DNA from: Pestalotiopsis fici W106-1
Taxonomy: Eukaryota > Ascomycota > Sordariomycetes > Amphisphaeriales > Sporocadaceae
Length of the DNA: 64,000 nt
Direction: 5' to 3'
NCBI RefSeq assembly: GCF_000516985.1
Contig: NW_006917091.1
Coordinates: 1,688,977-1,752,976, forward strand
Positions 35,721 through 48,562 of this stretch are shown here, in pieces. The notes below the pieces were generated by a model. That model searched no databases. It was not told the DNA's origin and saw only the letters and a program-made list of their open reading frames with translations. The first letter of the stretch is position 1. Each line of letters opens with the position of its first letter. The position numbers and the translations under genes were made by a program.

Positions 35721-38619
35721 GTTGAAAGTTGGCCAGTATTTCTAGCACAAAGTTCTGCTTATTTTGCTTGTTCAGATTGGTGCCGGTTGCACCCAATGGA
35801 CTGCGCTCTGTCCGTTTCCACCAAAGAAGGCTGGCGGTAAGGTGTTTGATCTCAACAGTCCCTGAACCACTGCCTCGTCCTTCACAACGAGCGATGTGCA
35901 GATCTAACCGTAGTGGGGAGCTGCGCAGGCGACGCGATCGATCAGAATCGTTATCTCTGATCTTCCTGTTTGATCCCCGTCAGGCGATGTTGGCTGTGAG
36001 TAGCAAATGAACTGCGCTTTGCTTTCCAATTCCCGTCGAAGCCCGTGCGAATCAATGTCCCCGATCGTGAATCGCGCTCACGACGGCACCTTTTGAAGTA
36101 ATCGTGACCTACTTGGGGGGACGAAGATCAGATTTAAAGTTGCTCGGCGGTGCCCCTCAGCGAACGAGTCGTGCGAAAGATGGCGGAGAGGGGACCTGTA
36201 GCGGATACCGGCTCAATTTATTAGGGGTCCGCAGGCGCATTGGTGAGACAGGTGATTAGGTCGACATATATACACTCGTCGGGAGCGGTCTCGATGCAGC
36301 GCAACGTGTCGTCTTGTCCACCTGGAAGCAAAGGTATTGCGGTGAAGTCGATGGTTCGAATTGGCGATGACCCAAGTTGGGGGTTGTAGATTGAAAGATG
36401 ATCAAAGAGTCAATGTCTAGTTTGGATAATCGTATCAAAGCAAAAAGTCAGGCGGAACCTTTTTTGGTGACCTGGAACCAAGAAGAGACGGATCCAAACT
36501 GAAGCTCGCTAGGGGGAATGATTTAGTGGGAAATCATCCGCTACCCTACCTAAGTTTTTCAGATGTGTACCGCCTAGACACTGAAACCCGCATAAGAAAG
36601 TGCCGACTGAAGCGTGGAGGCTCCGCTGTGCTGCTCGGACAGACAGACAACTGGTTGGCTCTTGAATGGAATACATGCACTTCTGGGGCAGACAAGACTC
36701 CGCCCCAAAAAACCCAAGGGCTGTTAGACTACCAACTAATGTGAATGTCAGCCACATGCATATCTCAAGGTACAGGGGTATGGAAATCATCATGAATTCA
36801 GGCAGCCAACTGAATGCATCATCGTGTCGAGGTAGGTACTATTGCATGCTGCTCAAGTCAAGCCGATACTTTGACCAAGCCCATACTTTGCGTGCACTAC
36901 CAGAGCCGAGTGCCTATCCAATACAACTTTTGCTCGCAAATGCGTCTGCCCAAGCCCTCTGCCGGGGGACAATGACGCCATACGTGAGCCTATCGTCTTT
37001 GGTTCCGAGCCAGCCTACGGGGTTGAACAACATTCTGCTATCTCTGTGAGTCACGTATAGCATCACCCTAGTTAAGGCTGTTGTTTAGTATGTCTGCTTT
37101 GGCCCTTTGCTGACTTGGATTAGCGCTCTGGGGAAGTTCGCACGTCTCTACCACCACATCATGTGGTGCAGTATCTCCCTACCTGCCCACCTACCTACCT
37201 AGACAAGACTGTACCACTCGATGCTCACATCGCTTCTTTATGAAAAAGATGCAGATCATTCTCCATTCGTTTGGGATTCTTCCTTTGCAGGCCACGCCGT
37301 TCCATTTTTCTGTAAATGAACATGAGTCATCAGGCTGGCGTAGGGGGGCAGGGAAAAAAAAGAAAGTCTTTGCAACCCGGACTTTACAATGTTAACGCCG
37401 TGCTTAAATCCCAAGATCTTGAACCACTTATTGACCATGACATGGAGACCAACCAACTGTATGTTGCCTCTCAGATTGTCCAAAAGTGAACAGTGGGATC
37501 TGTAGAGCCTCAAACTAAGATTGAATGAGGCCCTGGAACTTCGCCATTGTAAAACTTCTCTCTGCCTTTTGATGATATCCGTATCTCCATACATCAATCA
37601 GTACTATATGGACTACTAGTCTAGATCCACTTTTATCATCAAATCGGCAATGGACAGGATAAGAAGACTTGGCGCAATGGGATTTCGCCGTATTGTTTCC
37701 TCTTTTGATACTTCGAAGTCGTTGCGCTCATCCAATGTACCTGAAAATCTATGCCTCTGTAGGTAGGGCACTGTACACGATGTGTAGGGTCTTGCAAAGC
37801 ACCCTCGGCACCACAAGTCTCGGCTGGCCGTGCCGCTGGCGTGCCACGTTCTACATTGTCCCGGGGGCGTGGGTCAGTCAGTTGCGCGCATGTTGACTTA
37901 CCTAACCTACTTTCTCTTCGGGTTCGAGCCGGTAGGTGCCACCTAGCGTAGCTGAGCTGACCTCAAGCTATTCTTGGGAGCGAGCCAATTAGCTAGGCTT
38001 GCCAAAACACGTTGCGGCAGGATATCGAGCTTGTCTCTACTTTTACCATGAATTTGATAGCACTTGATCTCGCACAAAAGGACAGAGAAAAAAACAGCAC
38101 AGAATTGCAATCTTGCTGGAGAAAGAAGAAGAAGAAGAAGAAGAAAACATCAAATTTTGGTTGGCCAGACGTTGTCGTTGGCGTTGAAAATATTAGAGAA
38201 AGAAAGCATTGACAAAGCTTGGTACGTTACACTTATTAGCCTCTCCAACGGCGGATGGCAGGCACATGGCAATTGAAGGATTGCCGACAGGGGTTTCGCC
38301 AGCTTCATGAACCTCCAACATTTCGCCTTCCAGATTTGCCCTGCTCAACATACGACCCGCCCATGACGGCGCGCGACTTCGTGAGATTCATCGTACGAGC
38401 TCTATAGGGTTGACGTACTCCATGGCTAGGGGTTCATCTCTGAAATAAGGGGTCAGCTTGCTTGGGATTCTGGATCATGTGCGCGCCGCCTCTCCGTCAC
38501 AGTCTCATAACGCTTTGGCATCGGCGGTGATCACCTTTCAACAGCGAGTCGCACACTATTAACCAACAAAACCTCATCAAAGGGCCTCTGAGCTCAGGTC
38601 ACTCACGATCCATATCGCC
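35721..38619. other. divergent promoter spacer
   Basis: Between the Zn2Cys6 gene (-) and the multicopper oxidase (+). No gene is recognised; open frames up to 127 codons overlap on both strands. Confidence 0.45.
38121..38145. repeat. GAA trinucleotide microsatellite
   Basis: About eight GAA units, imperfect at the left, some 480 bases before the multicopper oxidase start. Confidence 0.8.
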
Positions 38620-40850
38620 ATGGGATCTTACGCTCGAGCTGGCGCCACCTCGCCTCTTCCTGACCATCGCATCGAGTCGGAACGGATGCTCTTCGACTCG
38701 GATGAAGAGGACGCTGATGCAGCCACTCCCGCATCTAGTCGAGATCTTGATGATGTCGAGCAAGGCGAAGCGCTCCTGGGACAGGATAAAGCAGGCGCCG
38801 AGAAAACTGTGAGACCTGGGCGCGTGAGATTCAGAGGCAACAGATCATGGTTCATCCGTCTATCGTCCGTGTTCGTGATAACATTCATGTTGCTATTCGA
38901 CTTGCAGCTCATCACCAGGAAGGACGGAATTCCAGAGGAGGCTTCCGGGGCAGATGCAGACCTTGCAAAATATCTTGAGCTTTCGATGCGTAGGCCCGAT
39001 GGCGATTACATATTAGCATCGGACTGGGACTTTCAGGCTCCGCCTCAGGAGCGTCATTACGACTGGACCATACTCGAGAAAGAGGGCAACCCAGATGGCG
39101 TATTCAAGCCCATGATGACCATTAATGGACAATTTCCGGGACCTCTCATCGAAGCCAATGAAGGAGATACCATCGTCGTGAACGTAAACAATCGTGCCAC
39201 GAATTCGACGGCGATTCACTGGCACGGCATATTTCAAAATGGTACGGCCTGGATGGATGGGACATCAGGAGTAACGCAGTGTCCCATCGTGCCGGGTAAA
39301 TCATTTCAGTACAAATTTACAGTCCACGGTCAAGCGGGCACTTGTAAGTACCACAGCGTGTAATTTCATATACTGTCCAGAGTGTCTAGTACTAATCTGT
39401 GCTTTCCCCTTCAGACTTTTACCATGGTCATCAGGGCGTACAGACTCTTGACGGGATCATTGGACCTTTGGTCATTCACAGTCGTGATGAGGCAAAGTCT
39501 GGGCCACTCTCATACGTATCCGATCGAGTAGTCCTGCTGCACGATTGGTATTATGATCCTGCCGAGGGACTGATGCGGGAGGTACTGTCGCCAGGGAATG
39601 AGGATTCGCCAATTCCAAACGCGGCTTTAATCAACGGTCTGAGCCAGGTTGACTGTAGTCTGCACCCGAACCGCCGTTGTGATGCTGCGAGTACTCTTCT
39701 CCCGACCATGACCCTGGAGGCTGGAGCCAGCCATCGGTTACGCTTCATTAACCTAGGCGGCTATGCTTGGTTTCAGGTCTCCGTTGACGAGCACACCAGC
39801 CTACCAGTAGTAGAAATTGACGGGACAGCGATCGAGCCAGCTCCAGAATCCGATATTATCCTCTCCCCTGGACAGCGATATAGCGCCATTCTGACTACTG
39901 ATAAGTTCGAGACAGCCGGGCATGGTCTTTTCTGGCTACGTGCTCGCATGATCAAGTCATGCTTCTACGAGCCATCGATTCCCGAGAACGGTTCAGGCGA
40001 GGCAAAGGCCATTATTCGTTATGGCACCTCTACTGATTCCACAGTCTCGGATACAGCTGAACAAACAGCTCAAGACCTGCCAACCACGGAAAACACCAAT
40101 AAAAACTATCCAATCATCTGCAAAGACATGACTGCTCGTACGCGCTACCGTCCCGATCCGGCTCAGCCTGCCCCCGAGCATGCGGACCATTCGTGGTATG
40201 TGCGGACGAACCTGGCCATTGGGAATTGGCGCCTCCAGCGCGGCGTCATGAACTCGTCATCCCTCCGGCCGGACCTCAAGGCGCCAACGCTGCACCGCGT
40301 ACTCGACGGTCTCAGCGCAGGCAACACGTCTTTTAATGTAGAAGGCGTGAATTTGGCCGCGTTTGATAAACAGGAGCTCGTTGTCTCACACCGCAGCGTG
40401 CAGACTGTGGACATTGTCCTTCAGAATATGGACGAGAACAGCCACCCATTTCACCTGCATGGGCACCAATTCTGGGTCCTGGGTGCAGGCCATGGGTACT
40501 TTCCGGGATACGATAAGCTGGGTTTTGCTCCGCATGGCAAGGGTTTGCTGGATCCGGCCAACCGGACCGCCGTTGAAAACCCGCTGAAGCGCGATGTGGC
40601 CACGGCTGAGGGCTTTGGGTGGGTTCTGCTGCGGTTCGTGGCCGACAATCCCGGCGTCTGGCTGTTTCATTGCCACATGATATGGCACAGCGAGGCAGGC
40701 ATGGCCATGCAATTTGTTTCGAGGCTGGATGATCTCAAGAATATGTTGATTCCAGACGAGGCTAGACAGCTGTGTGCGTCCTCCGAGAACGACTTGCGTC
40801 TGGGTGCGCCACCAAAAGATGAAATCTTTTTTGGTTTCCATAACGACTGA
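38620..40850 (+). CDS. ascorbate-oxidase-like multicopper oxidase with N-terminal membrane anchor
   Basis: Two exons, 38620-39343 and 39415-40850; 719 residues. All four copper motifs are present: HWHGIFQ, FYHGHQGVQ (split by the intron), HPFHLHGHQFWV and HCHMIWHSEAGM, the last with a Met at the type-1 axial position. FYHGH and SGVTQCPIVPG match ascorbate oxidases better than the HSH type of classical laccases. There is no signal peptide; instead about 75 acidic/polar residues precede one transmembrane helix (about 76-98, SWFIRLSSVFVITFMLLFDL), predicting a type II protein with the oxidase outside the cytosol. It should oxidise small phenolic or enediol substrates with O2 to water; the substrate is unknown. 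Confidence 0.92.
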
Positions 40851-41636
40851 AGGCAAATATCATGAGTTGAGATATAGGCCTGGGGAGACCTCGCCAACAT
40901 GCGCGTCAAGGACCCCAATCACATCAAGAAGCATCTTGAATGAGTACTCGATGAAGAGCAAACATATAAGCCATCCACGATTTTGGTTAATCATACATCC
41001 TTCAGCATCCAGCACCTACCAACATAGGGCATGAAAATGTATTGTAACGTTGTGGTCCAAATATCAATCAGAGAAGAGAGTACTCGGGTGGCTCAAAGAG
41101 GAAGACTATCACGGGCAAGCAGATTTTGGATATTCGAACAAGGCCATAATCTGGGGAAACATGAAGCAGCTGGTTGTATATGAAGGAGAATATAACGACA
41201 TAGGACATGGCATTGAAAGTCAGCCACTGTCAATTGAATCCAAGGTAGTCATGTACAGAGTATAGCATATTCAGACACCAATCAAGTGTAACGAGCATAT
41301 CTGATAGACATTGCAAGTTCGAGTTCTGCAACATCCAGTGAGTATTTGTATGAAGTGCAAGTTGTCCGATTGCGACGGCTATGAAGAACATAATGGGGCG
41401 CGGACGACAATTGTCTCCTTTGAGCTAGATCACAGTCACTTTCCCCTTGGCGCCGCATTTATACCTCGGCCGCCTTCTTCTTTTCGCCCTGGATCACAAG
41501 AATCTCCAAGCCCGTCCGTCCCTGTTTGATCAAAGCGCTTTAACCAGCCTCATCCTATAGTTCGTCATGTCATGTCTCGTCTTGTCTGGCTTTCTTTTTT
41601 GTCCTTTTTTTATAGTGTTTGATTTATCCCGTCTTT
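40851..41636. other. 3' ends of convergent oxidase and glutaredoxin genes
   Basis: No coding signal beyond short frames. Confidence 0.5.
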
Positions 41637-42505
41637 TCAGGCAGCGGCAGTCTCTTCCTTGGCCACACTGTAGGACTTGAGGAAGTCGGGGTCGTTCTCC
41701 AGTTCCTCCTTGATCTGTGTGTTGTGCACTTGTGTTAGCTTATGGTGGCCATTATAACAGGCATGTAGGACAAGGCCGGGTGGTGCTGTGATGGCAAAAA
41801 ACTTACAATGTCGAGACCACCAACAAGCTCGCCATCCATCCAGAGCTGGGGATACGTGGGCCACTCGGCGTACTCCTTGAGGCCTTGTCGCACCTCGTCG
41901 TCGGCCAGAATGTTGAAGAAACCGTACTTGACGCTGCGCTCCCGCAGGATACCGACCAGCTGCCGCGAGAAGCCGCACTGCGGAGAGCTGGGCGTGCCCT
42001 TCATGAAGAGCATGACGGGGGCGGCCTTGACCAGCTCGCCCAGCCTCTTGAACAGCTCCTCCTTGGCCTTGGCGGGGTCGACATCGGTATCCATCTCGTC
42101 GGGCTGGGCCGCAGCGGCAGCGGCGCCACCACCATTCACAGCAGCAGCTCCATCAGTCTTGGTGCGGGCGTGGGTTTCAATGGCGGTGCGGACTTTGACG
42201 GCGCTGCTGCCGCTGACGGTCTCGAGGACCGTGTCGTTGCGCTGCAGGACCAGGTAGGGCACGGCCGTCACGTCGTAGGTCTCGCTGACGTCGCTCAGCT
42301 CCTCGGCGTTGAGCGACACCCAGCTCGTCTGCAGCGGCTCGGTGACGGGGTACTCGGCGGCGAGGGTGCGCAGGACCGTGGCCATTTGCGCGCAGGGTGC
42401 GGCCCAGGGTGCGTGGAACGAGATGATGAGGAGGGTGTCCTTGTGCAGGCTGGCGACGTGGGCTCGCCACTCGTCCTCGTTGGAAATCTCCTTTATCGTA
42501 GACAT
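41637..42505 (-). CDS. monothiol glutaredoxin, Grx3/Grx4 type
   Basis: Two minus-strand exons, 41807-42505 and 41637-41714; 258 residues. An N-terminal thioredoxin-like domain has WAAPC (W34-C38) in place of WCxxC, then an Ala/Gly-rich linker, then a glutaredoxin domain with the monothiol active site CGFS (C177) followed by WPTYPQLWMDGELVGGLDI. This Trx-Grx order is that of yeast Grx3/Grx4 and fungal GrxD/Grx4, which bind a [2Fe-2S] cluster with glutathione, deliver iron and tell iron regulators (Aft1, or HapX/SreA in filamentous fungi) the iron status in cytosol and nucleus. An ATG 21 codons upstream (42568) is in frame, but it would add a His/Thr-repeat leader, so I prefer 42505. Confidence 0.94.
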
Positions 42506-43023
42506 TTTGTGCGTGTGTGTATGTGGGTGTGAATGTGAATTGGTTTTGGTCTCTTGAAGTGTTGACAAAGACAGTGTGTGAAGGCTGAGAAAACTCTCTG
42601 ATTTTATCAGATCTGATTACTATCGGAGTTGGAGCGGATGGTTAGGCGGGTTGACGGAAGCGAAACCCCTAAGGGACTTGAACTATTTCGACGTTTGCGC
42701 CTCCGAATCGCGGGGCGCCTGATTACAATTCACTGGTCATTTTATCGATCAATCAACCCCACCATCGCACGTCATATTGTACGCTTCTTATGTACTAACA
42801 GTAACCAACACCTGGTCTGTGCATAAAGATATGATTAAGTGGCCCTGTAGAAGCACAAATATTCAAACTTCAATCTGTCGCAACTGCTTCAGTTTTTAAT
42901 TTATAATACTATATTGTCATTGGTAGTTTCATACGTGATCAGAAATTCATAAAGCAGCCACCTATCCTTTTGACTTCACAGCAAATACATACGCCTCTAT
43001 CCCATGATCTGGCGCTGACCAGC
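42506..43023. other. glutaredoxin promoter and 3' flank of HET gene 1
   Basis: AT-rich spacer without coding signal. Confidence 0.45.
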
Positions 43024-45327
43024 CTATACCAATATAATGGGCTGGCATTGTTCTTGGTTCCATCGCTCTCCATACATTATCCCGTGCACATAACACGGAC
43101 CTATAATTTTCCAACCTAATTCATCGCCTTGCGCCGTTCTTCGGAGTATAAAAGGAACTGAGCCTCCCTTGAGTAATGCAATAGTGTCGCCTTTCCGTGT
43201 TTCCTGGGGCAGTAGTCCAAAGTACCCCATTTTCGTCACAGCAAAGCGATAGTATGCTATATCACGAGATGATTAGCTTCCAGCTTCTGATAACTCAAGT
43301 TCGGCATGAAGAATGGGCAAGGATGATAAGCAGAGCAGATCGGGCTATGTGGTCCACGTTCCGCTGTCAAGGGATTTCTGGGAGAGTGAAAATGATTACT
43401 TACTGGCATATCCGTGAAGTAGAGTTCCTTGGCCAATCAAGAATTTCACCGAACCCCAGACCATACCAGCGACACTCTTACGAAGTTTGCTTGTATGAGA
43501 AAACCTCTTTTCCATGAACTTTTGGTCGAAAGCCTCGATTCTACTCAGCGACCGCTTCCATTGGGCATTGTGATTCGTTATAGTCCTCTCGGGATGCTCG
43601 CCTAGCCAGCTCCGATGAATAGTTGCACTGAAAGCACGATTCAGAGTCTCTCCTGTTGGGTATTCGACGCCATGTGAAAATGCTAGTCGCTTCCAGCTTA
43701 TCAGTAATAACTTGTCGGTGCCAACATCCTCATGGCTTTTGGCGAATCCAGAAAAATGTTTCAGTAGAGACTTGATAAGTGTCCACGGAGTTTGAGACTT
43801 GGCTGCCCCTCTGCAACTTTTGGAGCATGGCTCTGTGACTTGAGGGTCATTCTGCTCCTTAAGACCAGTCAGTACCTCACCGATCCCATTAACTGTGTCA
43901 ATCATCAGACCTGACACCATCAGTACCTTGTCGTTGATCAAATTTGGATTGCGTTCGACGCTCCCTTTACTCGCGGAGAACATTTGCGTCTGCCATCCTG
44001 GGTGTTGTGATATCAAGTCTTCAATCCCAGGCGCGGATTGAAACCCTAGGGGCCCGAAGCCATGGAGGTCAGTCTCTTGGTGGAGATCGCTTGCATCGAG
44101 CCTTAAATCCGGCACCCACGAAGGCAATTGAGGGCTTTTGTATGTAGCTTTCAGGCCGGGAGGCTTCCGACAGAGCTGCAAGATCTCCAATGAACCACTA
44201 GCCTTAATTATATCGAGCAATGCCGTACGGTAACAGTCCTCGATGCTTTGTGAGTAGTCCACTCTGACATTCGAGCTATCGCTGTCGATGCTGGCTAAAC
44301 CAAGCAAGCCATAGACCTTATCACGCGGATCAGTTGCCTTGGACCACCTGCACTGACTGATCAGGTGAAAAAGTAGCCGGCTTGAATCATGATTGTAGCA
44401 CATCACCACTTGCCGAGCCTGGAAAAGAACTCTTGCATAGTGTGCCGTGGCGAGGTCGATATAATGTTTTGCCCGAGGCCAATCTAGACAGGCAATTACC
44501 CCTACCAGAAGTTGGTCCCAGTATATATGAGCGTCACCGCAGAAAACGACAACATGCTTTGCCAAAGTAACCTCTTGGATGATCCAGACCCTCGACCTGG
44601 CCAATTCAACGTGTTAGAAGTCATTCAACTGGAGGAGGAAAAAAAAAAGGAAAAAAGAGAAGAGGGGGAGTACTCGAACTACGTACCACCATGGTCTCGT
44701 CAGTATATCGTGAACAGCTCTCATCTCTCTGATAATTGTCCGGATTCCACGATATTTGAAATTTATGCTCTTATCGCCAAAAACATTTGTGAGTGGTGTA
44801 TACAAAGCTTTTATCCTTTTGCTAAATTCGCGTGAACCCGCTCTTCTTTGACTTCTTGTGGGAGCTCCAGTCTCCTGGCCCGATAGTCGATGGCAGACCC
44901 GAAAAGCCAAATCACTATTGTCGCTGGCCGGCCCCAGCCAGACAATGACTTCCACGGCTTGGCGGTAGATACTACCCATCAACATAACCTGAGCTTGCCT
45001 CTCTGCATGGTTGCTCTGATTTATGCAGATACTGTCAATCCAAAAGGTCAAAGACAAGTCATTGGCCTTGCCCTTGGAGAGTAGGCAAACCAGGGCTGAT
45101 GCAAGATTCCGAGTGACAGACAATTGAAAGCCATTGCAGATGATATCTGATGGTCTGCTTGCGTCGCCCCAGCAGTAGGACAAAGCGCGGTACTCCGGGC
45201 CATCGCTCAATCGCACAGTATCGAGACGACATTCAATCTTGCCGGTTGTCTTGTCAATGCCCTCAAGTGTGACCAGTCGTATCTCAACTCCATCTCTGGC
45301 CTGGAGATCATCATATAGTGTCGCCAT
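43024..45327 (-). CDS. HET-domain protein 1 (heterokaryon incompatibility type)
   Basis: Three minus-strand exons: 44687-45327, 43404-44596, 43024-43256; 688 residues. The HET domain (about 45-260) shows YRALSYCWGDA, LTFWIDSICINQ, QVMLMGSIYRQAVEVIVWLG and RPWWSRVWIIQEVTLA, the last formed by splicing. RWSKATDPRDKVYGLLGLAS is the next conserved block. The C-terminal exon encodes GYFGLLPQETRKGDTIALL and IGPCYVHGIMYGE, the usual end of long HET proteins. HET proteins act in non-self recognition and programmed cell death after fusion of unlike hyphae; in other fungi the HET domain is the death-inducing part. The specific partner is unknown. It is a tandem paralogue of the next gene, and its first intron is absent there. 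Confidence 0.92.
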
Positions 45328-46251
45328 TATGCCGGTGCCAGAAACACATGACGAAAACTAAATTGGTCGAGAGCTCTCGTGTCAGAACACAGCCAATATA
45401 CATATGCAAGGGGTAGCATGGCAACATTTTGAGACAACGATGAAGTGCTGACTTACCTAGGTCAGGTATGTAACGAAGTCGCTGACCCACAATGCAACGG
45501 ACCCTGGTCAAATCATCCACGTTGGTTGATCCCCCTGGGTCAAGCGAGCTTCAGGCCCATGGCTGCAGCTATACTCGGCGTTTAGAGCCTCGATGTGGGC
45601 GCCTGAAGATGGCCAACACCAACTGCAGCGGCAAGAGTTCCAATCGCCGTTATAACGGGCCTGGCAAACCATTTCAACAAATGAGAATGGCACAAAGTTT
45701 GAATAAAAAAGTACAAGTCCATATCAGTACAACGATAAATAACGTTATCATATAGCTTCAAGAACTATATACTCGTTTATGGTGTATAGTCTTGACAGGT
45801 GATTTGGCCGCTTTATTAGTTTATGGTCGACCTCATGCGCATTAGGTAGACCATACCATACATACTCTTCACCTGAATGTGACCTGATAGACTGGAAGCT
45901 CATCGGAAGTCATTTGTAGAAAAACTACAATATTACCACGTCAAGCGTTGATAAGAGGAAATCACTATTACTGCATTTGAAGAATGACCACGAACCTTCT
46001 CGGATTCAACTAGAGAGACATGCACGAGTGCTCCTGCCGTCTTCATTCATTCCATGACTCTAATTTCATCACGGCTGATAGTTCGATGCAGATAGCTAGA
46101 GTGTTTGTGTCATCAAAGAAGTTCTCCGTCCTCACATGGCGGACAGGAATTAGCTGGGTTTAGGCAGGAATCATCACCATTATCGGAAGCCAAGGGTCGC
46201 CGCATTGCGTCATTGGCACCACTTTTCAAGGGAGCAGAGAATCAAGCATGC
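45328..46251. other. spacer between the two HET genes
   Basis: Promoter of HET gene 1 on the left and 3' flank of HET gene 2. No gene is recognised. It contains the upstream element shared by both HET genes. Confidence 0.5.
45540..45585. repeat. HET upstream element, copy A
   Basis: About 215-260 bases before the HET gene 1 start. Shares TCAAGCGAG, TTC, CCCATGGCTGCAG and ATACTCGGCGNTTAG with copy B at 48765-48833, in the same order and orientation; it lacks a block of about 27 bases found in B. Confidence 0.7.
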
Positions 46252-48562
46252 CTACACCAATCGCATAGGCTGACATTGCCCCTCGTCCCATTGCTCACCG
46301 TGCATGATTCCATGTACATAACATGGACCTATGAGCTCCCAGCCCGCGATGCCAGACTTCAATGTATGTCGAAGTACGAAAGGGACCTGTCCACCTTTCA
46401 AAAGTGCAATCGAATCTCCTTCTCGTGTCTCGGGCGGTACCAGTGCGAAATAGCCCTGCTTCGTGATGCTGAAGCACTTGTACACTATGGCAAGACTCAA
46501 CGTTAGCAAGGCCGGAAGAGAATTACAATGAGCAACCACTCTTCAAAGAGGTACGTAACTTACTCGCTTGCCCAATGAAATCTATTTCTTCAATCTTGAA
46601 CAAAGTTGAAATGCAACATATGAGACCTGCTAGGACATGCCGGAGTCTGCTCTGTGGCCTCAGGCGCCTGACAAGATAGCCACGGTCCAAAGTCTCAACT
46701 TTGCTCAAAACTCTCCTCAACTCAACTTCGTACTGTTTCATCATCTCTTCAGGATCAGTTCCAAGTCCGCCTTCGTACATTGTGCCAACAAATGCTTGCA
46801 TTGGTGTTTCCTCCGTCGGATAAGCACCTTGCTGGGATAATGCAAGTCTTTTCCATTCCGTTATGCGCAACTTTTCCTGGCCAAATTGGCAGAAATTATG
46901 GAAATTTCCTCCCAATCCTGTCCAAGAAGCCTGCCATACAGTCTTAACAATGTTGTTTTCTGCGAGCGTTTTGCAGACATGATGGAATTGCTCCTGGAAT
47001 ACGTCGACGCATTCTCGGCGAGTGGATGCCTTGAGCAGAGATCTTGCTGCCTTCACTGCGAAGCGAATATTCTCTGCCTCGACCGTTGCTCTTCTAATAT
47101 GGAGGTACTGCTGGTGCAAAAGTGGATTTCCCTGTGCTTTGATGCCCGTTTGCGCTTCTCCCATGGTTTGTACCTTATCGAATACAAACCCTCTGATGAC
47201 CAGGACGTTGTCTTCTTTGCTCTCCACATCATCTCGAGCAATTCTGCTATCGCCGCTTGCTGAGAAGCATAGTGAACGCCATTGTTTATTCCAAGGGTTT
47301 TCCGCGGAACAAAGCTTGTCAATGTCGGGCCAGGATTGCACGCCAACGGCACCCAACTTTGACAGATCAACTGCCGGATCAACATCATCTGCGTCTAGTT
47401 GCAGAAATGGAACCCAAGAAGGTAGATCCAACGTGTTCTGAGCAGAAACAGTTCCGAGACTAGGAGGTTTTCGTGATAGCTGGAGTATATCTAGAGTTCC
47501 ACTAGATTTGATAATGTCAATGATGGCGTCTCGATAACATTTCTCGACATCTTGAGAGTAGCTCAGATTAGTCAGTGGGCCATCTCGTCCAGCGGCTACT
47601 AGTCCTAGTAAGCCATAAATCTTATCGCGAGCATTTGTCGCCTTCGACCACCTGAATCTGCCAAGAAGATGCGTGAGAGAGTACGTCGGCTGCGTCACAG
47701 CACCTTTGCTGTAGATAACCGCATGTCGAATCTGGAAAAGCATGTTGGCGTAATGTACAGTTGCCAGGGCTAAGAAATCAGCTGAAAAGGGCCGTTGCAT
47801 ACAAGCATTAATGCCAACATCAAGAGTGTGCCAGCTGATGCTGTCATGGCCACAAAGAACGACTAGCTCTCGCGCCAGAGTTATCTCTTGGATGATCCAC
47901 ACCCTGGTCCACCAGGGACGTCTGAGGATGGCATGGATTGCGTCAAGTTCCCGGATATAAGCTGTGATTGCTCTACTGCTGAGTCGTCCCTTCTCATCGT
48001 AGATGATGTGAGCATACGACTCCATAGAGCTCCAGCGGACCCCTTTTGCCACTTTGTACTTCATCTCTTTGGCCGAGGACAATCCCGTTTTGCGCCTCAA
48101 ATCCTCATCGTATAGTCGTTGACAAGCACGAAAAGCCAGGTCGCTGTGATCAGCCGCTGGTCCAAGCCAAACGACAACCTCTTTTGCCTGGCGATAGATA
48201 TTACCCATCAAGGTAACTTGGTGGGCCCGCTCCATAATATTCTCTTGGTTGATACAAATGGCGTCAATCCAAAAGGTGAGAAAATCGCTAAGTGGCTTGC
48301 CATTGCGGTTGCGAAGCAAGCATTTCAGGGCAGCAGTCAAGTTTTCAGTCACTCTGAGCTGAAATCCGTTGCACTCGACCAACGCAGGCGGTTCTGCATC
48401 TCCCCAACAGTAGGACAAAGCGCGGTACTTTAGAGAATCGCTCAAAGGCACGGTATCGAGACGGCAAACTACCCGATCGGTTACTTCGTCGATTCCCTCC
48501 AAGGTCACGAGTCTTATTTCGACAGTGTCTGTGATTCGAAGCTCGTCGTATAGGCGGCCCAT
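46252..48562 (-). CDS. HET-domain protein 2, tandem paralogue
   Basis: Two minus-strand exons, 46564-48562 and 46252-46484; 743 residues. Same plan as HET protein 1: VEIRLVTLEGID at the start, YRALSYCWGDA, FLTFWIDAICINQ, QVTLMGNIYRQAKEVVVWLG, RPWWTRVWIIQEITLA, RWSKATNARDKIYGLLGL, and a C-terminal exon with GYFALVPPETREGDSIALL and IGPCYVHGIMHGE. The last exons of both genes are exactly 233 nt with the same phase. The middle part differs more, with extra sequence before the PWW motif (KYKVAKGVRWSSM and nearby) and in the variable C-terminal half, where specificity usually lies. Both frames are open and splice cleanly, so both copies look functional. Confidence 0.93.
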
